In this document: piece after piece, positions 19,661-29,510 of the stretch
Layout of the letters: every line of letters starts with the position of its first letter
Position numbering within the stretch: position 1 is the first letter of the stretch
NCBI RefSeq assembly: GCF_003113895.1
Contig: NZ_BDUD01000001.1
Coordinates: 3,934,037 to 3,998,036 of the forward strand
DNA: 64,000 bases
From: Nostoc commune NIES-4072
GTDB taxonomy: Bacteria; Cyanobacteriota; Cyanobacteriia; Cyanobacteriales; Nostocaceae
Direction of reading: 5' to 3'
Translations under genes and position numbers: made by a program
Notes under the pieces: generated by a model
The model's database searches: none
The model's input: the letters and a program-made list of their open reading frames with translations, nothing else
What the model was told of the DNA's origin: nothing

Positions 19661-19708
19661 AAGTTAAATTTTGATAAGTATTGAATATTTCCTACGAAAT
19701 TGAAAATA

Positions 19709-20116
19709 ATGCTAAAAAAACTTATGAGGAACCGAATAATTAGGTTCCTCATTTGCGGAATAATTACCGCAGCCTTCAATGTTTTACTCATGATGACTAT
19801 TATTGAGGTATTAAAAATTGAACAACCTTTACATCGGAATATAGCAAATATTGTCTCAATTGAAATATCTCTGCTATTTAGTTTCTTTGTTTATCGCACC
19901 TGGGTTTGGCCAGAAGGTAAATGGAATTTTAGATATATTTGCTTAAAACAAATTCCTTTGTATCATGTTTCTTGTGGATTAGTGATAGCAATTAGGAGTT
20001 TAATTCTATTTCCCGTATTAGATTGGTTAGGTATTAGTTACACATTAAATACGTTAATTGGAATAATTATAGGTTCTGTTGTTAACTATATGTTTAGTGC
20101 GAAATTGGTATTTTAA
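19709..20116 (+). CDS. GtrA family membrane protein
   Basis: ATG 19709 is preferred over TTG 19700. The 135-residue protein has four predicted hydrophobic helices, starting 'RNRIIRFLICGIITAAFNVLL' and ending 'GIIIGSVVNYMFSAKLVF', the hallmark of GtrA. GtrA proteins are thought to flip undecaprenyl-phosphate-linked sugars across the membrane. The next gene carries a GtrB-like polyprenyl-phosphate glycosyltransferase domain and two GT-C membrane enzymes follow. This resembles the three-component Gtr glycosylation system. Confidence 0.9.
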   Translation: MLKKLMRNRIIRFLICGIITAAFNVLLMMTIIEVLKIEQPLHRNIANIVSIEISLLFSFFVYRTWVWPEGKWNFRYICLKQIPLYHVSCGLVIAIRSLILFPVLDWLGISYTLNTLIGIIIGSVVNYMFSAKLVF

Positions 20117-20184
20117 TTAAAACTACAAATATAAGAGCGGATTACTAAAATAGCTCTTGTTTCAATAAACCATCAAAAAATATC

Positions 20185-21687
20185 ATGAGTAAAAGCCTTT
20201 TAATTACCGAAAAGCATAGCCAATCTGCAAAAATTCTTAGCATACGTGAACAGTATCGAGATCAGTATTGGTTAAAACGTGATCCAATTTATCAAGATAG
20301 GCTTCTCTGGCGAGCGCAATCATTCCGTCACATGGTACATTTACTACCAGAGCAAACTATCTTAGAAATTGGTTGTGGTCAATGCCTCTTTACTAAAGAA
20401 CTATTAAAAGTTTCTCGTGAAGAAAACCCAATCACTGCTGTAACTTTCACTGACATTGCTAGACCAGATAACTTATCTCAATCTGTTGAATTCATCAATG
20501 CTTACTCTATTCCAGGCGAATTACAAGGAAAACGCTTCGATTTTATAGTTGCAATGGATATTTTAGATCAGCGTAATTGTCCCTGGCTTCTACAAAACGT
20601 TTATGAACTGCTTAAACCCGGCGGTCAGGTAATTTTTTATGAAAGTAATCCCTGGAATGTAGTTCTGAAATTCCGTCGTTTTATTTCCCAATTTTTTGGC
20701 AACAATGATCCTAGACGATTATTAAGCCGTCCTGAACTCTACGAATTAATTTCTGAAATTGGTTTTATTAGAGTATTTGCGATTTACAACGATTTTGTCT
20801 ACGCACCATTGACACGACAACTAATATGGCTACTGCGTAACCTCTCAATTCTCTTAGAAAACCTCTCAGGTATTAAAACTTTAGCTGGAAACATTCTGAT
20901 TCATGCACAAAAGCCTCCTCGTATAGTTGAGCGCCCTCAAATCTCCTTATGTGAGCATGAGCAGTTAAAAAAAGCTGTCTCTGTGGTTATTCCTTGTCAT
21001 AATGAGGAAATGAATATTGGGCCGCTCATTACCGGGTTAAAAGTATTATTTGGCGACTATCTTCATGAAATTATTCCGGTTGATGATAACAGTCGGGACA
21101 ATACCCGTGAAGTAATTAAAAAGCTGGCTAATGAGGATCAAATTATTAAACCCGTATTTCGTACACCACCTAATGGTGTAGGCAGAGCGCTTCAAGATGG
21201 CTATAAAGTAGCTACAGGTCGCTATATTTTAACAATGGATTGTGATTTTCAACATGTTTTGCCAGAAATACGTGATTTATTTGATGCAGCAGCTCAGGGA
21301 TATGATGTTGTAGTAGGTAGCCGTTTTTCTCGTCATAGCGTTCTGCTAAATTACCCATTTCAAAAAATATTTGTTAATCGTGGCTTTCATTTTTTAGTTA
21401 GAATTTTGTTTCTTCGCAATATCCGCGATTTAACAAACAACCTTAAAATCATGCGGCGAGAAGCAGTTGAGAAAATGGAATTTACACAACCAGGCTTTGC
21501 TATTAATGCTGAAACAGGTTTAATACCCCTATCAATGGGTTATTCAATTAAAGAAGTTCCCATTTCTTGGATTAATCGTACTCCAGACATGGGAGTATCT
21601 TCATTCCGTTTAATAAAAGTTGGTGGAGGGTATTGGCAAGTTATACTCAACCTTTGGTTGAAAAACATATTAGGTTTTAAAAAATGA
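20185..21687 (+). CDS. Methyltransferase-polyprenyl-phosphate glycosyltransferase fusion
   Basis: This 500-residue protein has two domains. Residues about 45-240 are a class I SAM methyltransferase ('ILEIGCGQCLFTKELL', then 'FDFIVAMDILDQRNCPWLL' and 'LKPGGQVIFYESNPW'). Residues about 265-500 are a GT2 family dolichol-phosphate-mannose-synthase/GtrB-like domain ('VSVVIPCHNEEMNIGPLI', 'IPVDDNSRDNTREV', DCD in 'ILTMDCDFQHV', 'VVVGSRFSRHS'). No C-terminal membrane helices are obvious, so GtrA may serve as membrane partner. The protein likely charges polyprenyl phosphate with a sugar and may methylate sugar or lipid. The fusion is seen directly, its substrates are inferred. Confidence 0.88.
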   Translation: MSKSLLITEKHSQSAKILSIREQYRDQYWLKRDPIYQDRLLWRAQSFRHMVHLLPEQTILEIGCGQCLFTKELLKVSREENPITAVTFTDIARPDNLSQSVEFINAYSIPGELQGKRFDFIVAMDILDQRNCPWLLQNVYELLKPGGQVIFYESNPWNVVLKFRRFISQFFGNNDPRRLLSRPELYELISEIGFIRVFAIYNDFVYAPLTRQLIWLLRNLSILLENLSGIKTLAGNILIHAQKPPRIVERPQISLCEHEQLKKAVSVVIPCHNEEMNIGPLITGLKVLFGDYLHEIIPVDDNSRDNTREVIKKLANEDQIIKPVFRTPPNGVGRALQDGYKVATGRYILTMDCDFQHVLPEIRDLFDAAAQGYDVVVGSRFSRHSVLLNYPFQKIFVNRGFHFLVRILFLRNIRDLTNNLKIMRREAVEKMEFTQPGFAINAETGLIPLSMGYSIKEVPISWINRTPDMGVSSFRLIKVGGGYWQVILNLWLKNILGFKK

Positions 21688-21923
21688 TTGCTTCATCAAT
21701 CATGTTTATAATTACCTTATAAAATGTAGAGAGCAGATAATTATTATCGCCTATATTATTCTGCTTTCTATAAATTATAGAGTTTAATTATAATATTTAA
21801 TAATTGCAATTTTGAATCAAACTCAATTTAGCTTATTTTGCCTTCTAAAAAGATAAAATTTATCTTACTAAAAAATAGCAATATTTAAATTAGTTTAATT
21901 CGTGACTTTATAATAAAATATAT

Positions 21924-23243
21924 ATGAAATTTATTTTAGGTATATATAATTACATAATATATCAAATAAAGAAAACAAGTAGTTTTGATGGACGGATTAT
22001 AGTTATAACATGTTTGTCAATATATTTCTTGATGATATATTCTTCGACTTTATTTACAAACTACTATGATTTTTGGAATTTACTAGGGGTTCCAGCTAGA
22101 CCCTATCCTTTTGGTGATTTATGGGTAATTACATCAGGGATTGAATGCCATCGTCTAGGCTACAACATTTATAAGGAAAATCCCTGTAATCCTTGGCCTT
22201 ATTTTGCAGAATTTAACTATCCCCGAATATGGTTATCGCTTACTAATTTAGGGTTAAGTAGTAGCCATACTATATTACTCGGAACATCAATCATAATAAT
22301 ATTTTTAGTTATGGTTTTGATAAGTATTAAGAATCTAAATTTTGCAGAGGGACTAATTTATAGCCTTGTATTGTGTTCTCCAGCAGTAATGTTAGGGATC
22401 GAACGAGCAAATAACGATCTAATTATCTTTATCATTTTGTCTATTTCTCTTTTATTGATAAACAGTAGCCAAATCATTTGGCGGCTTACTTCTTATTTAT
22501 TATTATTATTTGCAGCAATATTAAAAATATACCCAATTTTTGCCTTGTCTTTAATTTTGAGAGAAAGCAGAAGAAAGTTTTTTATTATTACCACATTTTT
22601 AACTGGAGTCTTTGTTTCCTATTTAATTGCAGAATTTAATAATTTTAAACAAGTTTATTTAGCAACACCACAAGTAAATTATTGGTCTTATGGTTCCAAA
22701 ATTTTGCTTAGTTCTTTATTTAATCATATTAAAGCCATAATAAAAACTCTAGGTATAAATAAACAGTCTATTTATAGAGTCTTGCCTGATTCTTTTTCTC
22801 AAAAAATAATATTGTTGCTAGCTATTGTGATCTTTGTATCGTGTTTAATATACATATTGTATAAACTCAATTATCAAATAAATGAAAACATTAACATAAA
22901 TTTTATAGATGCTTTTAGATTAGGAGCTAGTATTTATATTGGTAGTTTTTTAATAACTAATAGTTGGGCTTATCGCTTAATTTTTTTAATCTTCACTCTT
23001 CCTCAGATTTTATCTTGGATGAAAAAAGAAAGTTGTCTACGTTTTTTGTCTATGTTTTCAATACTTGCAATAATATTAACAGTTTGGATAAAAATAAAAG
23101 CAGTCGCAGGATTATTATTTTATGTTGATCAGATTATGAATTGGGTTATATTGTTTTACTTTATTTATACTTTAATTTTAACTCTGCCTCAATGGTTTAA
23201 AAAACAGTTGTTTATTATCGATAATAAGGCATCTCAGCTATGA
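21924..23243 (+). CDS. Integral membrane glycosyltransferase (GT87/DUF2029-like)
   Basis: This 439-residue polytopic protein has about ten hydrophobic segments. The first loop contains 'GDLWVITSGIECHRLGYNIY', like GT-C enzymes with an acidic residue in the first extracytoplasmic loop, and 'ERANNDLIIFIILSISLLL' and 'AAILKIYPIFAL' resemble DUF2029/GT87 proteins. Such enzymes use polyprenyl-phosphate sugars on the outer face of the membrane, which fits the adjacent GtrA and GtrB-like genes. It overlaps the next gene by four bases (ATGA). The gene is markedly AT-rich compared with flanks and lies in the HIP1-free block. Family assignment is moderate. Confidence 0.7.
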   Translation: MKFILGIYNYIIYQIKKTSSFDGRIIVITCLSIYFLMIYSSTLFTNYYDFWNLLGVPARPYPFGDLWVITSGIECHRLGYNIYKENPCNPWPYFAEFNYPRIWLSLTNLGLSSSHTILLGTSIIIIFLVMVLISIKNLNFAEGLIYSLVLCSPAVMLGIERANNDLIIFIILSISLLLINSSQIIWRLTSYLLLLFAAILKIYPIFALSLILRESRRKFFIITTFLTGVFVSYLIAEFNNFKQVYLATPQVNYWSYGSKILLSSLFNHIKAIIKTLGINKQSIYRVLPDSFSQKIILLLAIVIFVSCLIYILYKLNYQINENININFIDAFRLGASIYIGSFLITNSWAYRLIFLIFTLPQILSWMKKESCLRFLSMFSILAIILTVWIKIKAVAGLLFYVDQIMNWVILFYFIYTLILTLPQWFKKQLFIIDNKASQL

Positions 23244-24988
23244 GTATTACTAATAATTTAAGTAGCAAAAAGTTCAAACTTTCAATCCTCGATCTAAAGA
23301 ATATTTTAGTAATAATTTTTATATGGAGTGCCACAGTAATTCTGGTAAATCCTCTAGGAAATTTTCCCTTAAATGATGATTGGGCTTATGGGTGGAGCGT
23401 CAAAACATTATTAGAAACAGGAAATTTTCAACTTTCAGACTGGACTGCTACAAATCTTTTACCCCAGGTGTTTTGGGGAGCGCTTTTTTGTCTACCTTTT
23501 GGCTTCTCATTCACTGCACTTCGATTTTCAACTTTGACTTTAGGATTAATTGGTGTCATTACAACTTATGATTTATTGAGAGAGGCTAATTCTAGCCCTA
23601 AATATTCTCTGGTTGGAGCGCTTATAGTCGCACTTAATCCTTTATATTTTGTACTTTCTAACTCATTCATGAGTGATGTGCCTTCTTTTACATTTGCTAT
23701 TTTAGCTTTGTATTTTTTAATACGAGGTCTTAAACGAAATTCTCACTTTGAAATTTTAATTGGTATAGTAGTTGCTTTTGTATCTATCCTTAATCGCCAG
23801 TCTAATCTAATAATTCTTCCAGCATTTGGTTTTGCATACTTGCTAAAAAAAGGTTTAAATAGCCGAAACATTGTTAAGGCTTTTTTTCCAACTTTAGTAG
23901 GTATAGCTTTGTATCTATCTTACTCTAAATGGTTACAGCTTACTGAACGCATACCTATCCTATATAATTTTCAGGCTAAACAATTACTAAAATCTTTTTC
24001 AAGTGGTTTTCTGGAGATAATTTCGATATACTCTGAAAACCTACTTATATTTTCAATATATTTAGGATTATTTTTGTTCCCTTTATTGATAGTTAAGTTT
24101 CCTATTCAATACCACAAATTATCTTTTACTAAAAAAAGGATTAGCTTATTTACTATTTTTATAATAGTGGCAGCAGGAATAGTATATTGTTTAGCTGCAA
24201 AGAAGCAAATGCCTTTAGTAGGTAATGTCATAAATCCTTTTGGTTTAGTTTATGAAGAAGCATTTTTATTAAAACCTATTTCTATAACTATTATTAATAT
24301 AATTTGGAAAAATATTACAATAGTAGGCTTGATTGGTTCTGCTTTATTATTTCAGTATTTTTCAATTGCTTTTTTTAAGCTAGTTAATCAGAAACAAAAT
24401 ATAGAGGTAGAGAAAAAGTGGTTGCTCGTATTAACTCTTTTTACTATTTTTATGTATTTCTTACCAATTGGAGTGTTAAAAAAAATCTATTGGTTTGATC
24501 GCTATCTCATTTTTTTATTACCCTTGTTAATGATGCTTGTCTCAATTACAACGAAAAACGGTAGTAAAAAGAGGATTGCTTCTTGGGCAGTATCTACATC
24601 CTTAATTATGCTTTTGTTGTATGGAGGGTTTACTATTAGTGCAACTCATGACTATCTTTCGTGGAATCGGGTTAGGTGGCAAGCCGTCCATGATTTAATG
24701 CAAGAATTTCAAGTATCTCCCAATCAAATCAACGGTGGGTTTGAATTTAACGGCTGGTATTTCGGGAACAGGCTGGAAAAATGCAACCCTAAATATCAAA
24801 AAAGTCCAAGAGACAGCAGTGGCAACTGGGCTGACTTCACTTGCCTTTGGGGTGGTAATAATTACAAATATACTATTTCTTTAGTACCTCAAATTGGATA
24901 TAAAGTAGAAAAAACATATTCTTATAGAAAATGGCTACTTTGGAGTAAGGAAAACCTTTATCTTTTGCGCCAAAATACAAATGCTTAA
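23240..24988 (+). CDS. ArnT/PMT-like membrane glycosyltransferase (GT39/GT83-like)
   Basis: This 582-residue polytopic protein has an N-terminal helix followed by 'PLNDDWAYGWSVKTLLETG', the D-D type motif of the first periplasmic loop in GT-C transferases, and about eleven further hydrophobic segments. Its soluble C-terminal portion includes 'GGFEFNGWYFGNRLEKCNP'. GT-C enzymes of this type transfer sugars from polyprenyl phosphate onto lipid or glycan acceptors outside the cytoplasm. It is translationally coupled to the preceding GT87-like gene. It probably decorates the exported or lipid-linked glycan. Confidence 0.8.
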   Translation: MSITNNLSSKKFKLSILDLKNILVIIFIWSATVILVNPLGNFPLNDDWAYGWSVKTLLETGNFQLSDWTATNLLPQVFWGALFCLPFGFSFTALRFSTLTLGLIGVITTYDLLREANSSPKYSLVGALIVALNPLYFVLSNSFMSDVPSFTFAILALYFLIRGLKRNSHFEILIGIVVAFVSILNRQSNLIILPAFGFAYLLKKGLNSRNIVKAFFPTLVGIALYLSYSKWLQLTERIPILYNFQAKQLLKSFSSGFLEIISIYSENLLIFSIYLGLFLFPLLIVKFPIQYHKLSFTKKRISLFTIFIIVAAGIVYCLAAKKQMPLVGNVINPFGLVYEEAFLLKPISITIINIIWKNITIVGLIGSALLFQYFSIAFFKLVNQKQNIEVEKKWLLVLTLFTIFMYFLPIGVLKKIYWFDRYLIFLLPLLMMLVSITTKNGSKKRIASWAVSTSLIMLLLYGGFTISATHDYLSWNRVRWQAVHDLMQEFQVSPNQINGGFEFNGWYFGNRLEKCNPKYQKSPRDSSGNWADFTCLWGGNNYKYTISLVPQIGYKVEKTYSYRKWLLWSKENLYLLRQNTNA

Positions 24989-25044
24989 AGCCACATTTTT
25001 AGTTGTAACTAAAATAGTCACGCAGCTTGAAAATAAATTTAATA

Positions 25045-25869
25045 ATGAATAAACAAGAACTAATCATTGAAGCAGGTCGTACTGAAAAGCAGTACTGGAA
25101 AGACTTATGGAAATATAGAGAATTATTTTATTTTCTTGCTTGGCGTGATATTCTGGTGCGGTATAAGCAAACAGCGATTGGTATTGCTTGGGCACTGATT
25201 CGTCCGTTTTTGACGATGGTGGTTTTTACAGTTGTATTTGGACAATTGGCAAAGTTGCCTTCACAAGGTGCGCCTTATCCGATTCTGGTGTTCTCAGCAA
25301 TGTTACCTTGGCAATTCTTTGCAAATTCACTTTCTGAGTGCAGTAATAGTTTGATTGGCAATGCCAATTTAATCTCAAAGGTATATTTTCCTCGCTTGAT
25401 TGTACCCACAAGCGCAGTAGTAGTCAGCTTTGTAGATTTCCTGGTTTCGGGGATGATTTTACTAGGGCTGATGGCTTGGTATAACTTTGTCCCCAGTTGG
25501 CGAATTTTGACACTACCAGTGTTTATTGCTATTGCCTGCGCTGCTTCATTGGGGGCGGGGTTGTGGTTTGCTTCTTTAAATGTCAAATATCGTGACTTCC
25601 GTTATATTGTGCCGTTTATTGTGCAGTTCGGTCTCTATATCTCGCCTGTGGGATTTAGCAGTAGCGTTGTTCCAGCAAAATGGCAATTGCTATACTCTTT
25701 AAACCCAATAGTAGGAGTGATTGATGGCTTCCGATGGGCAATTTTGGGAGGCGATTCAAAGTTATCTTTGCCGGGTTTTTTACTATCTTTTACAGTAGTG
25801 TTTTTATTATTGTTCAGTGGTATTTGGTATTTTCGCAAGACAGAACGGACATTTGCAGATGTAATTTAA
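25045..25869 (+). CDS. wzm: Polysaccharide ABC transporter permease (Wzm-like)
   Basis: I choose ATG 25045 over the upstream TTG 25027. The 274-residue protein is an ABC-2 type permease with six hydrophobic segments and an N-terminal 'KDLWKYRELFYFLAWRDILVRYKQT' amphipathic stretch typical of Wzm/TagG/RfbA. Other features include 'GIAWALIRPFLTMVVFTVVF', 'LPWQFFANSLSECSNSLI' and 'FRYIVPFIVQFGLYISPVGF'. With the next gene it forms an exporter moving undecaprenyl-linked glycan from cytoplasm to periplasm. It begins 56 bp after the GT39-like gene. Confidence 0.92.
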   Translation: MNKQELIIEAGRTEKQYWKDLWKYRELFYFLAWRDILVRYKQTAIGIAWALIRPFLTMVVFTVVFGQLAKLPSQGAPYPILVFSAMLPWQFFANSLSECSNSLIGNANLISKVYFPRLIVPTSAVVVSFVDFLVSGMILLGLMAWYNFVPSWRILTLPVFIAIACAASLGAGLWFASLNVKYRDFRYIVPFIVQFGLYISPVGFSSSVVPAKWQLLYSLNPIVGVIDGFRWAILGGDSKLSLPGFLLSFTVVFLLLFSGIWYFRKTERTFADVI

Positions 25870-25967
25870 AGGGATGAGCTAAAGCTAAATTTAAAAAGGC
25901 GATTGCTCAAACTTTCTTGCATTAAAAATAGAATATAACAACACCATAGTGACAAAATAAAAAGCCA

Positions 25968-27251
25968 ATGTCTGAAAGTTTTATTACAGTTGATAATCTA
26001 GGCAAAAAATACATTATTGGGCATCAGCAGCAAGAAGGCTACACTGTACTACGCGATGTAATTGCCAATGGTGCTAAAGGTTTACTTAAACCGTTCCTAA
26101 ATAGAAAATCCCACATCCAAAATTCCCAAGAAGAGTTTTGGGCGTTAAAAGATGTTTCATTTGAGATTAAGCAGGGTGACAGAGTTGGGATTATTGGGCG
26201 AAATGGTGCAGGTAAATCTACGCTTTTGAAAATTCTTAGCCGGATTACTGAACCCACCAAAGGAAGCATCAAAATTAAGGGGAGGGTTGCTAGTTTGTTG
26301 GAGGTGGGTACGGGATTTCATCCAGAGTTAACAGGTAGAGAAAATATCTACCTTAATGGTGCAATTCTAGGGTTGAGCAAAGTAGATATTAAGCGTAAGT
26401 TTGATGAAATTGTAGCCTTTGCAGAGGTAGAAAAATTTTTAGATACGCCCGTTAAGCGGTATTCATCGGGGATGTACGTGCGGTTAGCGTTTGCAGTGGC
26501 GGCGCATTTAGAACCAGAAATTTTGATTGTAGATGAAGTATTAGCAGTTGGAGATGCTCTGTTTCAGAAAAAATGCCTGGGTAAAATGCAAAATGTTGCA
26601 TCTGAAGGAAGGACAGTGATTTTCGTCAGTCATCAAATGGCTACGATTAGTAATTTGTGTTCTTCTTGCATAATTCTGCAAAGTGGTGAGTTAGCTTTTT
26701 ATGGAAAAACTGAATCCGCTATTAGGCGATATTTAGACACTGGTAATCAACATCAGCAGGAAGTTAAAATTAATTTACAAGCCTTCCGCCCTTCTTGGGC
26801 GAAACCTTTAATTACTTCTGCACGAATTTTAGATTTGAATGGTCACGAACAGACAACTTTTCCTTTAGGAGCAGGGTTAATTATTGAAATGACCTTCAAT
26901 ACGTATGTTTTGACTAAACTCAAGGCTCCTGTAATGGGTGTTGTGATAAATCATGCAACCTTTGGAACGGTTGGGGGAGTCAACACTAGGATGACAGGAT
27001 TTGAGACTGATGAGACAGCAGGTACTGCTGCAACAATGCAATGTATTCTAAAAGAAAGTTGCTTGCTACAAGGAAATTATTATGTAGATGTTTGGTTAGG
27101 CGATGGTTCTACTGATGTTGATACTTTAACAGGTTATTTAAGCTTTCGTATTGAGGAGACAGACGTTTATGGAACTGGTCGTACTCCGTTTGCTAATATG
27201 GGAGTTATTTTTCTTGATCCTGTTTGGAATATTTGCACTATTAATTATTAA
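25968..27251 (+). CDS. wzt: Polysaccharide ABC transporter ATPase with glycan-binding domain (Wzt-like)
   Basis: The 427-residue protein has an ABC domain (about 1-250): Walker A 'GIIGRNGAGKSTLLKIL', signature 'KRYSSGMYVRLAFAVA', Walker B 'EILIVDEVLAVGD' and switch His in 'VIFVSHQMATI'. The C-terminal 150 residues are a Wzt_C-type beta-sandwich ('GHEQTTFPLGAGLIIEMTFN', 'GNYYVDVWLGDGSTDVDTL'). In Wzt systems this domain recognises the modified glycan terminus and couples chain completion to export. The methyltransferase gene directly downstream could supply such a terminal cap, but that is inference. Confidence 0.93.
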   Translation: MSESFITVDNLGKKYIIGHQQQEGYTVLRDVIANGAKGLLKPFLNRKSHIQNSQEEFWALKDVSFEIKQGDRVGIIGRNGAGKSTLLKILSRITEPTKGSIKIKGRVASLLEVGTGFHPELTGRENIYLNGAILGLSKVDIKRKFDEIVAFAEVEKFLDTPVKRYSSGMYVRLAFAVAAHLEPEILIVDEVLAVGDALFQKKCLGKMQNVASEGRTVIFVSHQMATISNLCSSCIILQSGELAFYGKTESAIRRYLDTGNQHQQEVKINLQAFRPSWAKPLITSARILDLNGHEQTTFPLGAGLIIEMTFNTYVLTKLKAPVMGVVINHATFGTVGGVNTRMTGFETDETAGTAATMQCILKESCLLQGNYYVDVWLGDGSTDVDTLTGYLSFRIEETDVYGTGRTPFANMGVIFLDPVWNICTINY

Positions 27252-27282
27252 AATAATCTAGAAAAAGTTGGAGATAATATAT

Positions 27283-28062
27283 ATGAGTAAATCCCATAAT
27301 CTTAAAAATGATTTTTATAAAAAAGAATTTTATGATGCAATTAAATCCTATTCTCTTGAATCTGCTGAAGTAATTGTTCCTTTAATTTTAGATATCATAC
27401 TTTGTAGAAGTATAGTTGATATTGGTTGTGGAGACGGTACTTGGTTAAAGGTATTCCATGACAATGGTGTAAAAGATATATTAGGTATTGATGGTAGCTA
27501 TGTAGATGAAAACATTTTGGTAATTCCTAAATCTAATTTTATTTCTTGCGATTTAGAAAATCCTGGGAAATTAGAAAATAAGTTTGATATAGCTATATCT
27601 TTAGAAGTAGCAGAACATTTACCAATTCAATGTGCTAGCTTATTTATTGATTATTTAACATCTCTTAGTGATGTAATTGTATTTTCTGCGGCTATACCTG
27701 GTCAAGGTGGTGAGAACCATATTAATGAACAATGGCCAGAATACTGGTCGAAAGAATTTAGTAGCAAAGGTTATATAGTTTTTGATTACCTTAGAAAAAA
27801 AGTGTGGAATAACGAAAAAGTAGCTGCTTGGTACAGACAAAACCTATTATTGTTTATCAAGCAAAGTTACTATGAAAAACAACCATTCCTACAGGAAATA
27901 CTCAAGCCATATGAAGTTACAGATTTTTCTTTACTATCTATTGTGCATCCAGAAATTTTCTCCATAAAAATTGATATGCTCAAATCAATGACCATTTCGT
28001 TAGATATAAATAATTATAAAAGACAAACATTTTTGAAAAAAATAAAAACTATTATGAGCTAG
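27283..28062 (+). CDS. Class I SAM-dependent methyltransferase
   Basis: ATG 27283 follows a GGAG at 27270-27273; the frame also opens at TTG 27268. The 259-residue protein has motif I 'SIVDIGCGDGTWLKVFHDNG', an acidic residue at the end of strand 2 ('ILGIDGSYV') and 'FDIAISLEVAEHLP'. This is a small-molecule or sugar methyltransferase fold. Its place directly after Wzt makes a glycan-modifying or chain-terminating role attractive. Confidence 0.82.
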   Translation: MSKSHNLKNDFYKKEFYDAIKSYSLESAEVIVPLILDIILCRSIVDIGCGDGTWLKVFHDNGVKDILGIDGSYVDENILVIPKSNFISCDLENPGKLENKFDIAISLEVAEHLPIQCASLFIDYLTSLSDVIVFSAAIPGQGGENHINEQWPEYWSKEFSSKGYIVFDYLRKKVWNNEKVAAWYRQNLLLFIKQSYYEKQPFLQEILKPYEVTDFSLLSIVHPEIFSIKIDMLKSMTISLDINNYKRQTFLKKIKTIMS

Positions 28063-28080
28063 GGCAAAAAATTAAAATTT

Positions 28081-29403
28081 ATGAACATATTATTAACTAG
28101 CCCTAGTAGTGATGAAAGTCAGACTTTGAAAAGTACTCATTCACAATTAACAATCGCTCTGATGCCTTGTGATGGGCTATTTGAAGACTTTTTTGATACA
28201 GTTGGGGTTTCTTTTGACATCTTTCGTACAGAGCTAACGGGCGGTTGGATGTTTAACTATATCGAAGCTCTGCAACTTGTAGGCGTTCAGGTAGTATTAA
28301 TATTTATTTCATCTCACGTTTCTGAAACATGGCGTTTTCGCCATGAACCCACGGGTGCGACCGTATGTATATTACCAGATTCAATACTTCACCGTGCTTT
28401 TCGCTACAGTACTTATAGGATGGGAGTAGCAAAGAAAGGAGTAATTAAAAGTCTAGATTCTTACCTAGTTTTGCCGTTAGTATTACTTGCTAGTGAACTA
28501 AAGCAACAAGGTGTTGATGCTATATTATTTCAAGATTATGAAAACCCTAGCTTCGATGTTTGCGTTCTGTTTGGAAAATTAATGCAGATGCCTGTTTTTG
28601 CAAGTTTCCAAGGAGGTTGTAGTCAGCGTAGTCGTTTTGAACGTCCAATACGTCCATTTACATTAAGAGCAAGTACAGGATTGATCATCGGATCAAAAAC
28701 AGAAATACAACGCGTAAGTGATCGCTATCAGTTACCATCCCAGAAGTTAATGCAAATCTTTAATCCAATGGATGTAACAACATGGCATCCTATGGATCGA
28801 AAGCAAGCACGAAAAATGTTAGGTATTTCAGATCATGCTCGTGTAGCTATCTCTCATGGTCGTATAGACATTATCCACAAAGGCTTAGATATTTTACTGG
28901 AGGCCTGGAAACAAATTTGTAGTGAGCTTCCGAATCAAGAATTATGTTTGCTTTTAGTAGGTTCAGGTAGTGATGTACAGGAATTAGATCAATGTATAGC
29001 CTCTATGCAAATAACAAATATTTTGTGGGTAAATGAATATATTCGCGATCGCACTCTGCTTTGGCAATATATCTCGGCGGCAGATGTTTATGTTCTCTCA
29101 TCTCGATATGAGGGCTTTCCTGTGGCACCTATTGAGGCGATGACTTGCAAATTACCTGTAGTCGCAACTGATGTTAATGGCATACGGGATATTTTTAACG
29201 AAGGTGAAGCTTCAGGCGGAATAATAGTACCATGTGAAGATGCCACTGCTTTAGCTGCTGCATTAGGTCGGATTTTAGATGATACATCTCTTGGACATGA
29301 ATTAGGAAAACGGGGTCGCCACAGAGCAGAACAAGCTTTTTCATTTGAAGCGATCGGCAAGCAAATGCGTAATTTTATTTTTAAAAACGAAGCTGACAAA
29401 TAA
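28081..29403 (+). CDS. Glycosyltransferase family 4
   Basis: This 440-residue GT-B enzyme has an N-terminal acceptor half with 'GGWMFNYIEALQLVGVQVVLI'. The C-terminal half holds 'ISHGRIDIIHKGLDILLEAW', 'LLVGSGSDVQELDQCI' and the family 4 nucleotide-sugar motif 'YEGFPVAPIEAMTCKLPVVA'. It begins 18 bp after the methyltransferase stop. The donor and acceptor cannot be deduced. The first HIP1 site after the 10-kb HIP1-free block lies inside this gene. Confidence 0.9.
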   Translation: MNILLTSPSSDESQTLKSTHSQLTIALMPCDGLFEDFFDTVGVSFDIFRTELTGGWMFNYIEALQLVGVQVVLIFISSHVSETWRFRHEPTGATVCILPDSILHRAFRYSTYRMGVAKKGVIKSLDSYLVLPLVLLASELKQQGVDAILFQDYENPSFDVCVLFGKLMQMPVFASFQGGCSQRSRFERPIRPFTLRASTGLIIGSKTEIQRVSDRYQLPSQKLMQIFNPMDVTTWHPMDRKQARKMLGISDHARVAISHGRIDIIHKGLDILLEAWKQICSELPNQELCLLLVGSGSDVQELDQCIASMQITNILWVNEYIRDRTLLWQYISAADVYVLSSRYEGFPVAPIEAMTCKLPVVATDVNGIRDIFNEGEASGGIIVPCEDATALAAALGRILDDTSLGHELGKRGRHRAEQAFSFEAIGKQMRNFIFKNEADK

Positions 29404-29510
29404 TCAAATACTTTCTGTTTCTCTGGTAAGCCCCGACAATCTTTCAAGCAGAATTCAGAGATGGGTGTTGTGTTCTGTGATAGCTTTTACCTCATTTGAA
29501 AAAAAATTTC

